Shown here: in pieces, positions 23,601 through 32,990 of the stretch
How the letters are laid out: each line of letters opens with the position of its first letter
How positions within the stretch are numbered: the first letter of the stretch is position 1
Assembly: GCF_028389875.1 (NCBI RefSeq)
Contig: NC_084663.1
Span: 216,652,876-216,716,875, forward strand
Origin: Rhea pennata
Lineage: Eukaryota; Chordata; Aves; Rheiformes; Rheidae
DNA: 64,000 nt
Direction of reading: 5' to 3'
The notes under the pieces: generated by a model
Database searches by the model: none
The model's input: only the letters and a program-made list of their open reading frames with translations
Told to the model about the DNA's origin: nothing
Program-made: the position numbers and the translations under genes

Positions 23601-25406
23601 GCATCGTGATGCCATCAGCCTCCAAAGTGGGACTGGACCAAGGGGGTGGGATGAAGGGTGGTGCTGGGCGTAGAGGGTCCATTGTGAGGAGGGGGGGCAG
23701 GTTAGGGGGCGAAGCCTGCAAGGAGGGAGCTGCTGTGGGGCAGAGGCCCTGGGGGGACAGAGAGAGCAAAAGTCAGTACAGTAGTGCGGCCCCAACCACA
23801 GACACAGCCCTCACCCTACATCTGTCACACATGCAGCCCCTAGCTCCACACATGCTTTACACCTGGCCCTATACACAGCCCCTAAGGCACTGCAGCCCCC
23901 AGCCCCACAAGCGTCACCTGCAGCACCGCAGCCCCTGGCCCCACACACCCCCACAGATGGCCCCCAGGGCACTGCAGCCCCCAGTCCCACATGCAGCCCC
24001 GTACTTGGCCCAAGGGAACTGTAGCCCCCAGCTGTACATGTGGCCCCACACACAGTTTCCAGGCACCACAGCCCCGAGGGCACCACAGCCCCCCTGCTCA
24101 TCTCTCTCAGAGGCGGTGCGGGGGGGGGGGGCAGTGGAAGTGCATGGGGGGATGCAGCAGGGCCAGTGGCGATGCAGCAGGGTGCAGTGGGGCCCTGGCT
24201 CACATCTCAGAGCGTGTTGGGAATGCAGTACAGCCCCAGATCATCTCACTCAGAGAGTGGGGTGTGGAGGAGGATGTGGGGGAGATGCAGTGGGGCTCCA
24301 GCTAACCAATTGCAGAAGGTGTGCAGGAGGATGAATTGGGGAATACAGGAAGGCACTGGCTCCCCTCTCACAGGAGGTGTTGGTTCTGGGGGCCATGGTG
24401 AATGCAGTGTGGCATCAGATGTGTGCTGGTGGATGCAGTGTGGCACAGCATGGATGCAGTGTGGATGCAGTGGGGCACAACAGATGTGCAGGTGGGTACA
24501 AGGCAGCACAGCATAGATGCAGTATGGATGCCATGGGGTACAATGTGGATGCAGTGGAGTGCAGCAGCCACAGCAGCCCCAGGTCACCTCCTGCAGGTTT
24601 CTAGAGAGGGGATGCAGTGAGTCCCAGTGTGGGTGCAGTGGGGATACAACAGGGTACCATAGGGTCCTTGGGGGCTCACCTCCCATAGAAGGTGTGCAAT
24701 AGGGCGGTGCAGTATAGTGCGGTGTAGATGCAAGGGGCACATCAGGGATGCTGTGGGGCACAGAAGGGATGCAGTGTGTGTGCAGTGGGGTGCTGTGAGG
24801 ATGCAGTGGGGTGCTGTGAGGATGCAGTGAGGCACTGCATGTCCTGGGATCACCTCTTGCAGAAGATGTGTAGTGAGGGAGGTGCAGTGGGGCACAGTGG
24901 GGATGCAGCTGGGATGTAGTGCAGCACTGTGGGCCCTAGTCTCACCTCTCATAGAAGATGTGCAGTGGGGGAGGTGCAGCAGACATGCAGTGGGGCACAG
25001 TGAGGGTGCAGAGGGGATGCAGTGAGGTGCAGTGGGAGGATGCAGTGAGGCACAGCAAGCCCCAGTCTCACCTCTCACAGGAGGTGTGCAGTGGGAGGGT
25101 CCAGCACGGATGCAGTGGGGATGCAGTGCAGTGCAGTGGGGCACCGTGGGCCCCAGTCTCACCTCTTGCAGAAAGTGCACAGTGGGGGAGATGTAACAGG
25201 AATAGAGTGGGGCGCAGTGGGGATGCAGTGCGATGCAGTGGGGATGCAGTGGGGCGTCGTGGACCCCGGTCTCACCTCTCGCAGAAGGTGTGCAGGCAGG
25301 GCAGCACCTTGGGGTTGCGGTAGCGGTCGAGGCAGATGCTGCACACCAGGAACTGCTTGTCAATCTGCCGCACCACGGGGCTGGTGCTGGGCTCCCGCTT
25401 CGCCAT
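17650..25406 (-). CDS. TRIM3: TRIM3, RING/B-box/filamin/NHL E3 ubiquitin ligase, complete
   Basis: TRIM-NHL ubiquitin ligase (BERP), known as a brain-enriched, endosome- and synapse-associated protein that binds myosin V and targets postsynaptic proteins. Coding exons: 25276-25406, 23106-23343, 22865-23016, 22560-22740, 21292-22015, 21101-21204, 20796-20963, 20558-20726, 19846-19916, 18791-18931, 17650-17802. All phases match and give 743 aa (human 744). The RING has the full zinc set C22, C25, C37, H39, C42, C45, C59, C62. A B-box spans about 110-150 ([24 protein letters not shown]), then a coiled coil to about 290. A filamin/immunoglobulin-like domain follows at about 315-420 ([19 protein letters not shown]). 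Six NHL blades run from about 470 to the end, which reads CFKAYRYLQ. The ATG has a strong Kozak context (GCGCCACCATGG). Small introns around the first coding exon are filled by minisatellites that copy its splice junctions. Confidence 0.97.
17870..18590. repeat. Minisatellite in last TRIM3 intron
   Basis: Tandem units of about 50-60 bp, for example CCCATGGGTGCACGGACCCT, GTCCCTGCCCTGG and TCATCCCCAGGGTGCATGGA. Divergence between units is considerable. Confidence 0.75.
18945..19176. repeat. GCATGGCACAGC minisatellite, left half, TRIM3 intron
   Basis: Short variable units (GCAGCATGGCACAGCATGGC and similar). It includes GGCACGGCACAGCGCAG, which is identical to a core of the HPX intron-5 array. 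A CR1 tail at 19177-19382 separates this half from the right half. Confidence 0.75.
19177..19382 (+). mobile_element. CR1 LINE 3' fragment in TRIM3 intron
   Basis: 206 bp, heavily 5'-truncated, in antisense orientation to TRIM3. It matches the last 206 bp of the CR1 at 13841-14046 with only two substitutions that I can see, including the ATTCTATG tail. It is embedded in a GCATGG-type minisatellite. Confidence 0.95.
19383..19735. repeat. GCATGGCACAGC minisatellite, right half, TRIM3 intron
   Basis: Continuation of the variable GCAGCATGGCAC / GCATGCCACAGC array beyond the CR1 fragment. It is likely the same array that was split by the insertion. Confidence 0.75.
20110..20370. repeat. 19-22-bp minisatellite in TRIM3 intron
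   Basis: About ten units such as CGGTCTTGCACTGGGCAGA and AGTCATGCACTGGATGC. Confidence 0.8.
22016..22220. repeat. Minisatellite built on a TRIM3 3' splice site
   Basis: Begins at the acceptor of the 724-bp TRIM3 exon (boundary 22015/22016). Copies of CACAGCACCTGCCAGGATGG recur near 22069, 22125, 22149 and 22185. They resemble the junction CTGCAGCACCTGCCGAGATG, whose minus-strand reading is acceptor plus exon start. Confidence 0.75.
23780..24110. repeat. Degenerate repeat in first coding intron of TRIM3
   Basis: Loose units of about 35-45 bp using GCAGCCCCCAGCCCCACA and CACATGCAGCCCC phrases. Confidence 0.6.
24200..25275. repeat. Minisatellite carrying copies of the TRIM3 exon end and 5' splice site
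   Basis: On the minus strand the first coding exon ends at 25276 in a sequence encoding LHTFCER followed by gtgagac. Diverged copies of the same exon end plus donor recur with boundaries at about 25163, 25072, 24946, 24854 and 24680, each keeping GAG then gtgag or gtgat. Weaker copies lie near 24580, 24370 and 24310. Between them are GGATGCAGTGGGGCACAGTG-type units. Spacing of the clear copies is about 91-174 bp. Confidence 0.85.
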
Positions 25407-25438
25407 GGTGGCGCCCCCACGGCCCCACGGTGCTCAGC

Positions 25439-25690
25439 CTGCCAGGGCAGAACATGGTCAGGCCCACACCACCCCACAGCCCACAGACCCAGAGCTCTCA
25501 GCCTGGCGGGGGACACAGTCAGCCCCAAACCACCCCCAAGGCCCATGGCGCTCAGCCTGCTCGGGGTAGGGGACATGGCTGGACCCACACCACCCCATGC
25601 CACTCAGCCTGGGGGAGAGACATGGTCAGACCCACACTGCCCCATGGTGCTCAGCCTGGGGAGGCAGGGACAAGATCAGACCCACACTGC
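25439..25690. repeat. Minisatellite carrying copies of a TRIM3 3' splice site
   Basis: The likely acceptor of the ATG exon (minus strand CCCTGGCAG then GCTGAGCACCGTGG, boundary 25438/25439) has about four diverged copies upstream. They centre near 25500, 25553, 25605 and 25653, each with CTCAGCCTG on the plus strand plus CAGACCCACACTGCCCCATG-type spacers. Period is about 50-60 bp. Confidence 0.75.
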
Positions 25691-25919
25691 CCCACACCCC
25701 CACAGGGGTCTGGGCAGCCTGGGTCAGCTCCCGGCCCCACATCCTCAGTGTTAAATGCCCCATGCCTGCCCCACATGCTGGGCACACAGGATCCTGCTCA
25801 GCCCACAAAGCCCCACAGCACTCGCAGTCCCCACAGCAGCATCTGGCCCCACACGCTCTGGGGTTGGCCAGGGCGGGGAGGTCCCCAGCCCCCTCCAGCC
25901 GCATACACAGTCCCTAGGT

Positions 25920-26135
25920 GCCCATGGTGAGCCCCATGCCTGCCCCATGCCTGCCAAGCTCTGCGCCTGCCTGCTCCACACCAGCCCCACACCAGCTCCT
26001 TGCTGCCAAGCCCTGCACCCGCCTGCCCCACTCTTGCCCCACACCAGCCCCACACCTGCCCTGTGCTGCCAAGCACTGCACCTGCCTGCCCTACATTTGC
26101 CCCACGCTGCCAAGATCTGCACCCCACACACCTCT
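25920..26135. repeat. Minisatellite in TRIM3 5' intron
   Basis: Three to four units of about 50-60 bp built on CTGCCAAGCCCTGCACC, CTGCCCCACACCAGCCCC and similar. Confidence 0.65.
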
Positions 26136-26229
26136 GCAGCCCTGGCTGAGCCCAATTCCGCAGCCTCTGGGCGCTGCAGCACCCCAGTCTCAGACACCAG
26201 CACTGGGACAGCACCAGGGGCGCTCCCCA

Positions 26230-26930
26230 CGCCAAACACCCCCTGCACATAGCACCCCTGCCTGCCCCATAGCAACACCAGCATCCCCCCACCTGCCCCA
26301 TGGCACCCCCCCATCTGTCCCACAGCATCTCCAACAACCCTCACCTGCCCCATGGCACCCTATGCCTGCCCCACGGCACCATCAGCAACTCCTTGCCTGT
26401 TCCACAGCACCACCGGCAACCCCTGCCTGCCCCACAGTACCCTCCTGCCTGCCTCACAGCACCACCAGCATCCACCTCATCTGCCTCACAGCACCTCCCT
26501 GCTTGCCCCACGGCACAGCCTGCTTGCCCCATGCACTGCCAGCACCTCCCTGCCTGCCCTATGGCACTGCCAGCTTCCACCTCATCTGCCCCACAGCATC
26601 CCTCTGCCTGCCTCACAGCACTGCCAGCATCAACCTCATAGCACCCACTGCCTTCCCTAAGGCATCCCTTGCACCCACCCACCCTGCCCCACAGCATCCC
26701 CAGCACCCCCTGCCTACCTCACAGCACTTCCAGCATCCCCCTGCCTGCCCCACAGCACCTTCTGCATCCACCTCACCTGCCCCATGGCACCCCAGCACCC
26801 ATTCACACTGCTCCACAGCATCCCCAGCACCTACTCTGCCTGCCCCACAACATCCCTGGCACCCACCACATCTGCCCAAAGCACCCCACTGCCCACCCAC
26901 CCTCACCCCAGTGCACTCCAGTATGACTTG
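26230..26930. repeat. C-rich minisatellite in TRIM3 5' intron
   Basis: Variable units of about 25-35 bp, such as CTGCCCCACAGCACC, CATCTGCCCCACAGCATCCC and GCCCCATGGCACC. Confidence 0.75.
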
Positions 26931-27109
26931 GCCATGAACACACCCCACTGCACCAGCCTGCCCCAGCCCACATCCAGCCCTTCTGTGCACCCCAGAAAGC
27001 AGCAGTGCCCCCTGATCCCCTGCCCCATGGGGTGCAGCACCATCTGGCCTGCTCCATGGCACTGCCAGGGTGAACAGGCACCATACATTGGCCCCATGGC
27101 ACGCTGCAC

Positions 27110-27235
27110 CCGCCCCACAGCTCACTGCAATCACGATACACTGCATCCACCCTAAAGCTCACTGCAATCACGATACACTGCAGCCGCCCCACAGCTCACT
27201 GCAGCCGCCCCGCAGTGCCCTGCATTCACCCTGCT
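27110..27235. repeat. 34-bp tandem repeat
   Basis: Three to four copies of a unit containing AGCTCACTGCAATCACGATA and CACTGCAGCCGCCCCAC. Confidence 0.8.
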
Positions 27236-27239
27236 CACG

Positions 27240-27480
27240 ATTCACTGCCCCCTCCCCCCCGCCGAGCGCGCTGCACCCCTCCGCACTGCAGCCCCCCACG
27301 CCGCCGCCCCCGCGCGCCCCGGCCCGGCCCCGCTCACGGCGCTGCGGCGGCCCCGCGGCTGCAGGCCCCGGCCCGGCCCGGCCCCGCCCCGACGGCCATT
27401 GTGCGGGGCCGCCGGGACCGCGACGTCACCGCCCCGCCCCGCCCGGCACCGGGACCGGCACCGGGACCCGGCGGCACCGC
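27240..27480 (-). promoter_or_regulatory. TRIM3: CpG-rich TRIM3 promoter and noncoding first exon (candidate)
   Basis: Dense CpG and GC boxes. On the minus strand a CRE-like GGTGACGTCGCGG lies at 27420-27431. A YY1-like ACAATGGCC follows, and then a possible 5' splice site CAGCGCC|gtgagcgg with exon end near 27338. This arrangement fits a housekeeping-type start for a noncoding TRIM3 exon that would splice to the ATG exon at 25438. Confidence 0.5.
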
Positions 27481-27789
27481 ATCCCGGGGGCACCGGCACG
27501 GGGGGACACCGGGACCGGGGGAGGGGCACCGGGACCCCGGCGGCACCAGCACCAGACAGCATCGGGACCCGGCTGCACCAGGACCGAGGGGGGGCACCGG
27601 GCCCCACGCGCGGCAGTGGAGGCATCGGCTCCCACCGCGGCTCACAGTGCTGCTGCCCCACCCGTGCCCCAGGGGCCGCAGCAGTGCGGAGGCCCAGTGC
27701 CCAGCGCTCCTCCGGTCCCAGCGAGCGGGGCTGCACCCGCCCCATGGCCTGGGCCAGAGCCGAAGCTGACCCTCGTCTTCCCTCCCAAT

Positions 27790-28090
27790 CCCGTGCCAGC
27801 CTGTTCCTGCCCCCCATTCCCATCCATACCAGCCTGTTCCTGCCTCCCATCCCGTCCATACAAGCCTGGTCCTGACCCCCATCCCCATTCATACCAGCAT
27901 GCTCCTGCCCCCTATCCCCACGCATACCAGTATGCTCCTGGCCTCCATCGCCATCCATACCAGCCTGCTCCTGCCTCCCATTCCCGTCCATACTAGCCTG
28001 CTCCTGTCCCTCATCCCCATCCATACCAGCCTGCTCCTGTCCCCCATCCCCATCCATACTAGCTTGCTCCTGTCCTCCATCCGAGAGACA
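27790..28090. repeat. 33-bp minisatellite
   Basis: Nine or so copies of a unit like CCATACCAGCCTGCTCCTGC plus CCCCCATCCCCAT. It lies between two CpG islands upstream of TRIM3. Confidence 0.9.
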
Positions 28091-28139
28091 CTCGTGCTGT
28101 GTCCCCAACCCACCTCTTCCCCAGGGCTCAGCCCCGCTG

Positions 28140-28560
28140 TCACCTTCAGTCCACCCGGCCCAGCACGGCACGGCTCACTCACCCGCAAGGCAGCCTCGCA
28201 CCAGCCGGTTCGGTTCAGCCGCCGCCGCGGGCAGCCGGTGCCGGCGGGGCGGGAGCGCGCATCGCCGCCGCGGCTCGGCCCGGCTAGGCTCGGCCCAGCC
28301 TGGCCCGACTCGGCCCGGCCCGGCCCGACCTGGCTCGGCTCGGCTCGGCCCGGCCCGGTTCGGCTAGACTCGGCTAGGCTCGACCAGACTCGGCTCGGCC
28401 CGGCCCGGATCGGAGGGGCTCGGCCCGGATCGGCGCGGCAGGGACTGCGCCAGGGCTGGGCTCCGACCGCAGCCGCATCTGCCAGACCGGCCCGCACCAC
28501 CGGCTGCGGGGGGCGGCGGCCGCTCGCTCTTTAGCCCGGGCCCGCTCGGGACCCCTTGGC
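28140..28560 (-). promoter_or_regulatory. Second CpG island, possible alternative TRIM3 first exon
   Basis: CpG-dense block containing a CGGCTCGGCCCGGCC-type short repeat at 28265-28440. A good minus-strand donor (CTTGCGG then gtgagtgag, boundary near 28183) could end an alternative noncoding TRIM3 exon. No direct evidence links it to TRIM3. Confidence 0.35.
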
Positions 28561-29095
28561 GGCCCCCAGGATCCCCCCGCGGCTCCGCATTTCCCGACGT
28601 GTTCCCAGTCCCGCGGGACCGCGGGGGGGGGGGGAGGGTCCCGTGCGGGCGAAGGGGAGAAGGAGAGCAGGACCCACCCACCCCCACCGGTAGGAATGGT
28701 CGGGTCCGGGCTGTGGCTCTGCAGTGGGGGGGGGCTCCGGGCGCGCCCCCTGCATCCCTGGGGTACCCGGCTGTCGCCACGGCAACCGCATCCACGCCGG
28801 TACCCCCACTTCAAAGCGGAGGGCACCCTGGCCTTGCGCTGTGCACCCCAGGAGGAAAAAGCTGCCCCCCCCCATCACACCCCACTGTAGCATAGGCCCG
28901 GAGCCCTGGGCGCATCCAGGTGGGGTGCACCTCCCCACCACACCGCGAGTGGGGAGTGTGCTACCCCTTGCTCACACCCTTAAGTGTTCCCCCAGTGCAC
29001 CCCACACTTGTGGCCACATGCCTGCCCCATTGCATGTATATGAGATGCACACCACTGGGTGCAAGCACTGCACTTGCGTATCCACTCACCCCACG
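28560..29095. other. Intergenic, no gene seen
   Basis: GC-rich sequence fading into ordinary composition. It contains a short G run at 28622-28635. No exon or mobile element recognised. Confidence 0.35.
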
Positions 29096-29097
29096 CC

Positions 29098-29100
<3 letters not shown>

Positions 29101-29136
<36 letters not shown>
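29101..29136. repeat. (GT)n microsatellite
   Basis: About 17 uninterrupted GT dinucleotides. Confidence 0.97.
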
Positions 29137-29138
<2 letters not shown>

Positions 29139-29139
29139 T

Positions 29140-29575
29140 CGTGCGTGTGTGTGTGCATCAGTGTGCACCTGTAGGTGTGCACACTGCGGATGTGTGCAGG
29201 TGGGAACAGCAGCATAAGTGGATATGTGCACATGCTCTCCACACCTGTGTGAAAGTCTGTGGACACGTGACACAGTTGTGTGCATACACTCCCAACCTGT
29301 GCAGGTCTGTGTGTGTGCATGCTGCATGCCTGTGCACGTGCACTCCCACCTGCACAGGTGTGTCTGTGCATGTGCATGCTGCACCCCGTGCATGTGCACT
29401 CCCACCTGCACAGGTGTGTCTGTGCATGTACATATGCACCTCCACCCACAGAGGTGTGTCTGTCTCCACCTGTGTTTCTGAGTGCTCAGCATCTGTGTGC
29501 ACTCCTGCACAGGTTTACAGAAGCAAGCCCATGCTCATCTCTGAGTGTGTGCATGTGTGTGCCCACACGCAAGTG
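29140..29575. repeat. GT-rich minisatellite beside the microsatellite
   Basis: Diverged 50-60-bp units containing GTGCACTCCCACCTGCACAG and GTGTGTCTGTGCATG. Three are clear between 29330 and 29470. Confidence 0.7.
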
Positions 29576-30450
29576 CAGTGACACCCTCTCCCCTGCTGCC
29601 CCCCACCTCTCCACTGGCTCATCCTTAGGGCCTTGAGGGAGTGCACAGTGCCCCCAAAGAGCCTTGGGGTGGGCATGTGCGTGCCAGGCCTCTTGGTGAT
29701 GCTGCACCCTTGTAGCTGCCAGTGCTGGCTTCTGCTGCAGCTGTGCTCAGCAGCAACAGCCCATGCCCCTGCCCCACACACCCTAGCCCCGCATGTCCCA
29801 GCCCAGCGCTCTAGCCCCACACACCTTGCAGCATGCAGTGGAATCACCTCACCATAGGAGCTGTCAGTCCGTGGCATCCGTCCCGGGGCACCCTCAGTGC
29901 CTGTGCTGCAGCACAAGGGGGTGGCGCAGGGGGCTGCAGGGTTGGGGCTGCCCAGGCTGCAGGGCTCACGAGCCAGCCTGCCCAGCAACTGCAGGATGCT
30001 CCAGCCCCAAGGAGGAAGCAGGAAGGGTGCAGGGAGGTGGGCGGATGGGCGTGTGCAGACAGAGGAATGAGTCCATGTGTGTGGCTGTGGGGATGTGCAC
30101 GCATTCTCGTGTGTGCACAGGGTCTGGACAGGCTGCTGAGGGCTGGCCCCTGGCCTGAGTGCTGTCAGGCAAACAACTCCCAGGAGCTGCATGGAGCAGG
30201 CAGTAAGGAGCCATTTCTCTGCAGCAATGCTTACTCCATACGGCAGCCCTGGTGGAGGGCCAGACCAAGGCACAGCAGGAACTGGCTGGACCACATTCCC
30301 ATGCCAGCTGCCCTGGAGCCAGCCAGCAGGGCCAGTGCTGCTGCCACTGGGACCAGAGCTGCTCCATGGGGCACAAGCCTGGAGAGCTCCTGAGTGAGGA
30401 CTATGGGTACACAGAGAAGAAGATGGGGATAGGACCAGCCAGCAGAGATG
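29576..30450. other. Intergenic, no gene recognised
   Basis: A 323-codon minus-strand open frame (29515-30486) spans this stretch. Its translation shows no domain I recognise, it is rich in C, S, P and G without hydrophobic order, and it overlaps a CR1. I do not call it a gene. Confidence 0.4.
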
Positions 30451-30454
30451 AAGC

Positions 30455-31250
30455 AAGGGTACATCATGCCTGACCAGCCTGATCACCCAGCTCTCTGAAA
30501 AGTCACTGGATTTGTGGCTGAAGGGAGAGCAGTGGATGTCATTTACCTTGATTTTAACAAGGTTTTTGACACGTCTCTCACAATATCCATGTCAGGATGT
30601 CACAGTCTGGACGGGTGGATAACCAGGTGGGTACAAAACATGTTGGATTGTTGGGGTCTGAGGGATGGTTCATGGGCTGTGCTCTGCCTGAAGCCTGGTG
30701 ACAAGTGGCACACCACAGGGGTCTGCCCTGGGACCTCCCCTGTTTAGTGCCTTTGCCAATGACCCGATGCAGGCAGAGTGCACGCTCACAGTTTCCAGAT
30801 GACACCAAACTGCATCAGGGGAAAGTAGATGACATGCTCAAGGGCAGAAGTCCATCCAGAAGGTCCTGGACAGGCTGGAGGAATGGGCTGACAGGAACTC
30901 CATGAAATTCAGCAAGAACAAATGCCAAGTCTTGCCCCTGAGAAGGAAGATTCCCCAGCAACAACACAGGCTGGGAAAAGCAGCTCCAGGGAAAAGGTCC
31001 TGGGGGTGTCAGTGGGCAGTAAGTGGGGCAAGGCTGAAACAGAAGGAGGTGCAGACTGGATACTGGGAAAAGTTTTCTCCTCATGGGAACAGTCCAGTAC
31101 TGGAGCAGGTTGCCCACAGAGATTTGAGAAACCTCCATCCTTGGAGGTTTTTCACAACACAACCAGATAGTCATGAGCAGCCTGGTCTGACCCCAGCACT
31201 GCCCCTACTTGGAGCAGCAAGTTGGTTGGATCAGAGACCTCCCAGGGTCC
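30455..31250 (+). mobile_element. CR1 LINE fragment, older subfamily
   Basis: The partial reverse-transcriptase region VDVIYLDFNKVFDT is near 30535-30575. Diverged remnants of the SGVPQG and FADDT region and of the 3' UTR (GGTTGCCCACAGAGATTTG; CCTTGGAGGTTTTTCACAAC) follow. Reading frames are interrupted several times. It ends near 31250 at a CpG-rich block. It differs clearly from the 12.3-kb CR1 type. Confidence 0.88.
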
Positions 31251-32990
31251 CTCCGCCCCGAACTGCTCGGTGACCCTCCCCCCCCTCTCCCCCCGAGTGG
31301 CTTTCCATGTGGGCTTGGGCACACTCCCACCTCCCGCAGCTCCTCCAATGGTGGTCGGACCCCCGAGTGCGCCGGGGGCAGGAGGTGGCTGGGATGGGCA
31401 TCAGGAGCCCCGGAGCCAGTCCCGGAGGGGACGAGGAGGCGGCCGCGCTTCCCCGCAGCCTGGCACCGCCCGGCCGCGGGCACACAAAGACGGCACTCAG
31501 GGGCGGCGAGGGCCAGCTCAGCAGGGCTGTGGCCCCGGGCCAGGCCGGGTGGCCCCAGGCGGCCGCCCCCGAGAGGGCAGGATACCGGCGCCGCGGCCAG
31601 GGGGCTCTGAGCACCCGCCGATCTTGCCCCAGGGACACCGCACCGGGTCCCCAGGGCTGGGGCGTAGCCAGAGTTTGCGCTGTCGGGGTCCCGCAGAGCA
31701 GGGCACGGCGCGGTGCAGGGCACGGCATAGAGCGGGGCACGGCGCGGCGCAGGGCATGGCGCGGAGCAGGGCACGGCACAACGTAGGGCACGGCACGGAG
31801 CGGGGCACGGTGTGCAGCAGGGCACGGCGCGGAGCGGGGCACGGCGCGAAGCAGGGCACGGCACGGAGCGGGGCACGGCACGGCATAGGGCATGGCACGG
31901 GGCATGGAGCGGTGTAGGGCACGGCGCGGAGCGGGGCACGGCATGGAGCGGGGCACGGCGTGGAGCAGGGCACGGCGCGGGGCACGGTGCGGTGCGGGGC
32001 ACGGCACGGAGCAGAACACGGCGCGGAGCAGGGCACGGCGCGGAGCAGAACACGGCGCGGAGCAGGGCACGGCGCGGAGCGGGACACGGCGTGGAGCGGG
32101 GCACGACGCGGAGCGGGGCACGGCGTGGAGCAGGGCACGGCGCGGGGCACGGTGCGGTGCGGGGTACGGCACGGAGCAGAACACGGCGCGGAACAGGGCA
32201 CGGCGCGGAGCAGGGCACGGCGCGGAGCGGGACACGGCACGGAGCAGGGCACGGCGCGGAGCGGGGCACGGCGTGGAGCGGGACACGGCGTGGAGCGGGG
32301 CACGGCGTGGAGCGGGGCCGCGGAGCTAAGCTCGAGGGCGGCTCCCAGGCAGCCCCCAGCAGCCCGCTTGGGCTGCCGCTGCTCCCCCTCCACCGCCGCC
32401 TGCTCCGTCCTTCGGGACACGGGGAAGGCGCTGGCACCGCTGGGGAGCCCTCCCCGGGCCGGGCTGCGCGGCCCCCAGACCCCGGCGCCGTGGGGCGGCG
32501 CCGTGCCCAGGGCCGTCGCGGATGTGCAGCACCCCCTGACCGACGGGCCTGGGATGCACAGCGGCACCGGGTCCGGTACACGGGGGCAGTTCCCCCCACA
32601 CCTCCCGGGCGGGGCGACTCCCGCACACCCCCGAGTGGGGCGGGGGCGGTTCTTCCCATCCCCAGGTCAGGGGATGGCAGAAGGGGACGGGGGGGGGCGT
32701 GACCCCGCTACCAGCATTTATGGGCGGGGCCTGCCGTGGACACGCCCCGCCGCCACGCCCACGAGGTGGAGCCACGCCCCCCTCACGCCGTCCCACGTGG
32801 CGTGGCGTGGTGCCCCGTGCTCAGGCCCTTGCCTCACCCCTCCGCCCCGACACACCCACTACACGGAGCCACGCCCCTTGCCCTTTACACCCCTGCCAGT
32901 CACGGCACTCGGCCCCGCCACGCCACGCCCCCTTCACCAGGACCCCGCCCCAGTTCCTGTGCCCCCACAGCAGGCAGTGACCCCCAGCCA
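31250..32990. promoter_or_regulatory. CpG island of unknown ownership
   Basis: About 1.7 kb of CpG-dense sequence that includes a 17-bp GC minisatellite and, at 32690-32940, repeated CCACGCCC (KLF/Sp-type) boxes. No first exon of a known neighbour can be placed here. TRIM3 lies 6 kb to the left and the ARFIP2 3' end 2.2 kb to the right. Confidence 0.4.
31690..32320. repeat. 17-bp GC minisatellite
   Basis: About 37 tandem copies of a unit close to GCACGGCGCGGAGCGGG, with some shortened copies. It lacks stop codons, giving spurious open frames of up to 592 codons. Confidence 0.93.

Noticed and set aside
29515-30486. 323-codon minus-strand open frame
   Set aside because: No recognisable domain, low-complexity translation, partial overlap with a CR1, and no supporting splice or poly(A) signals.
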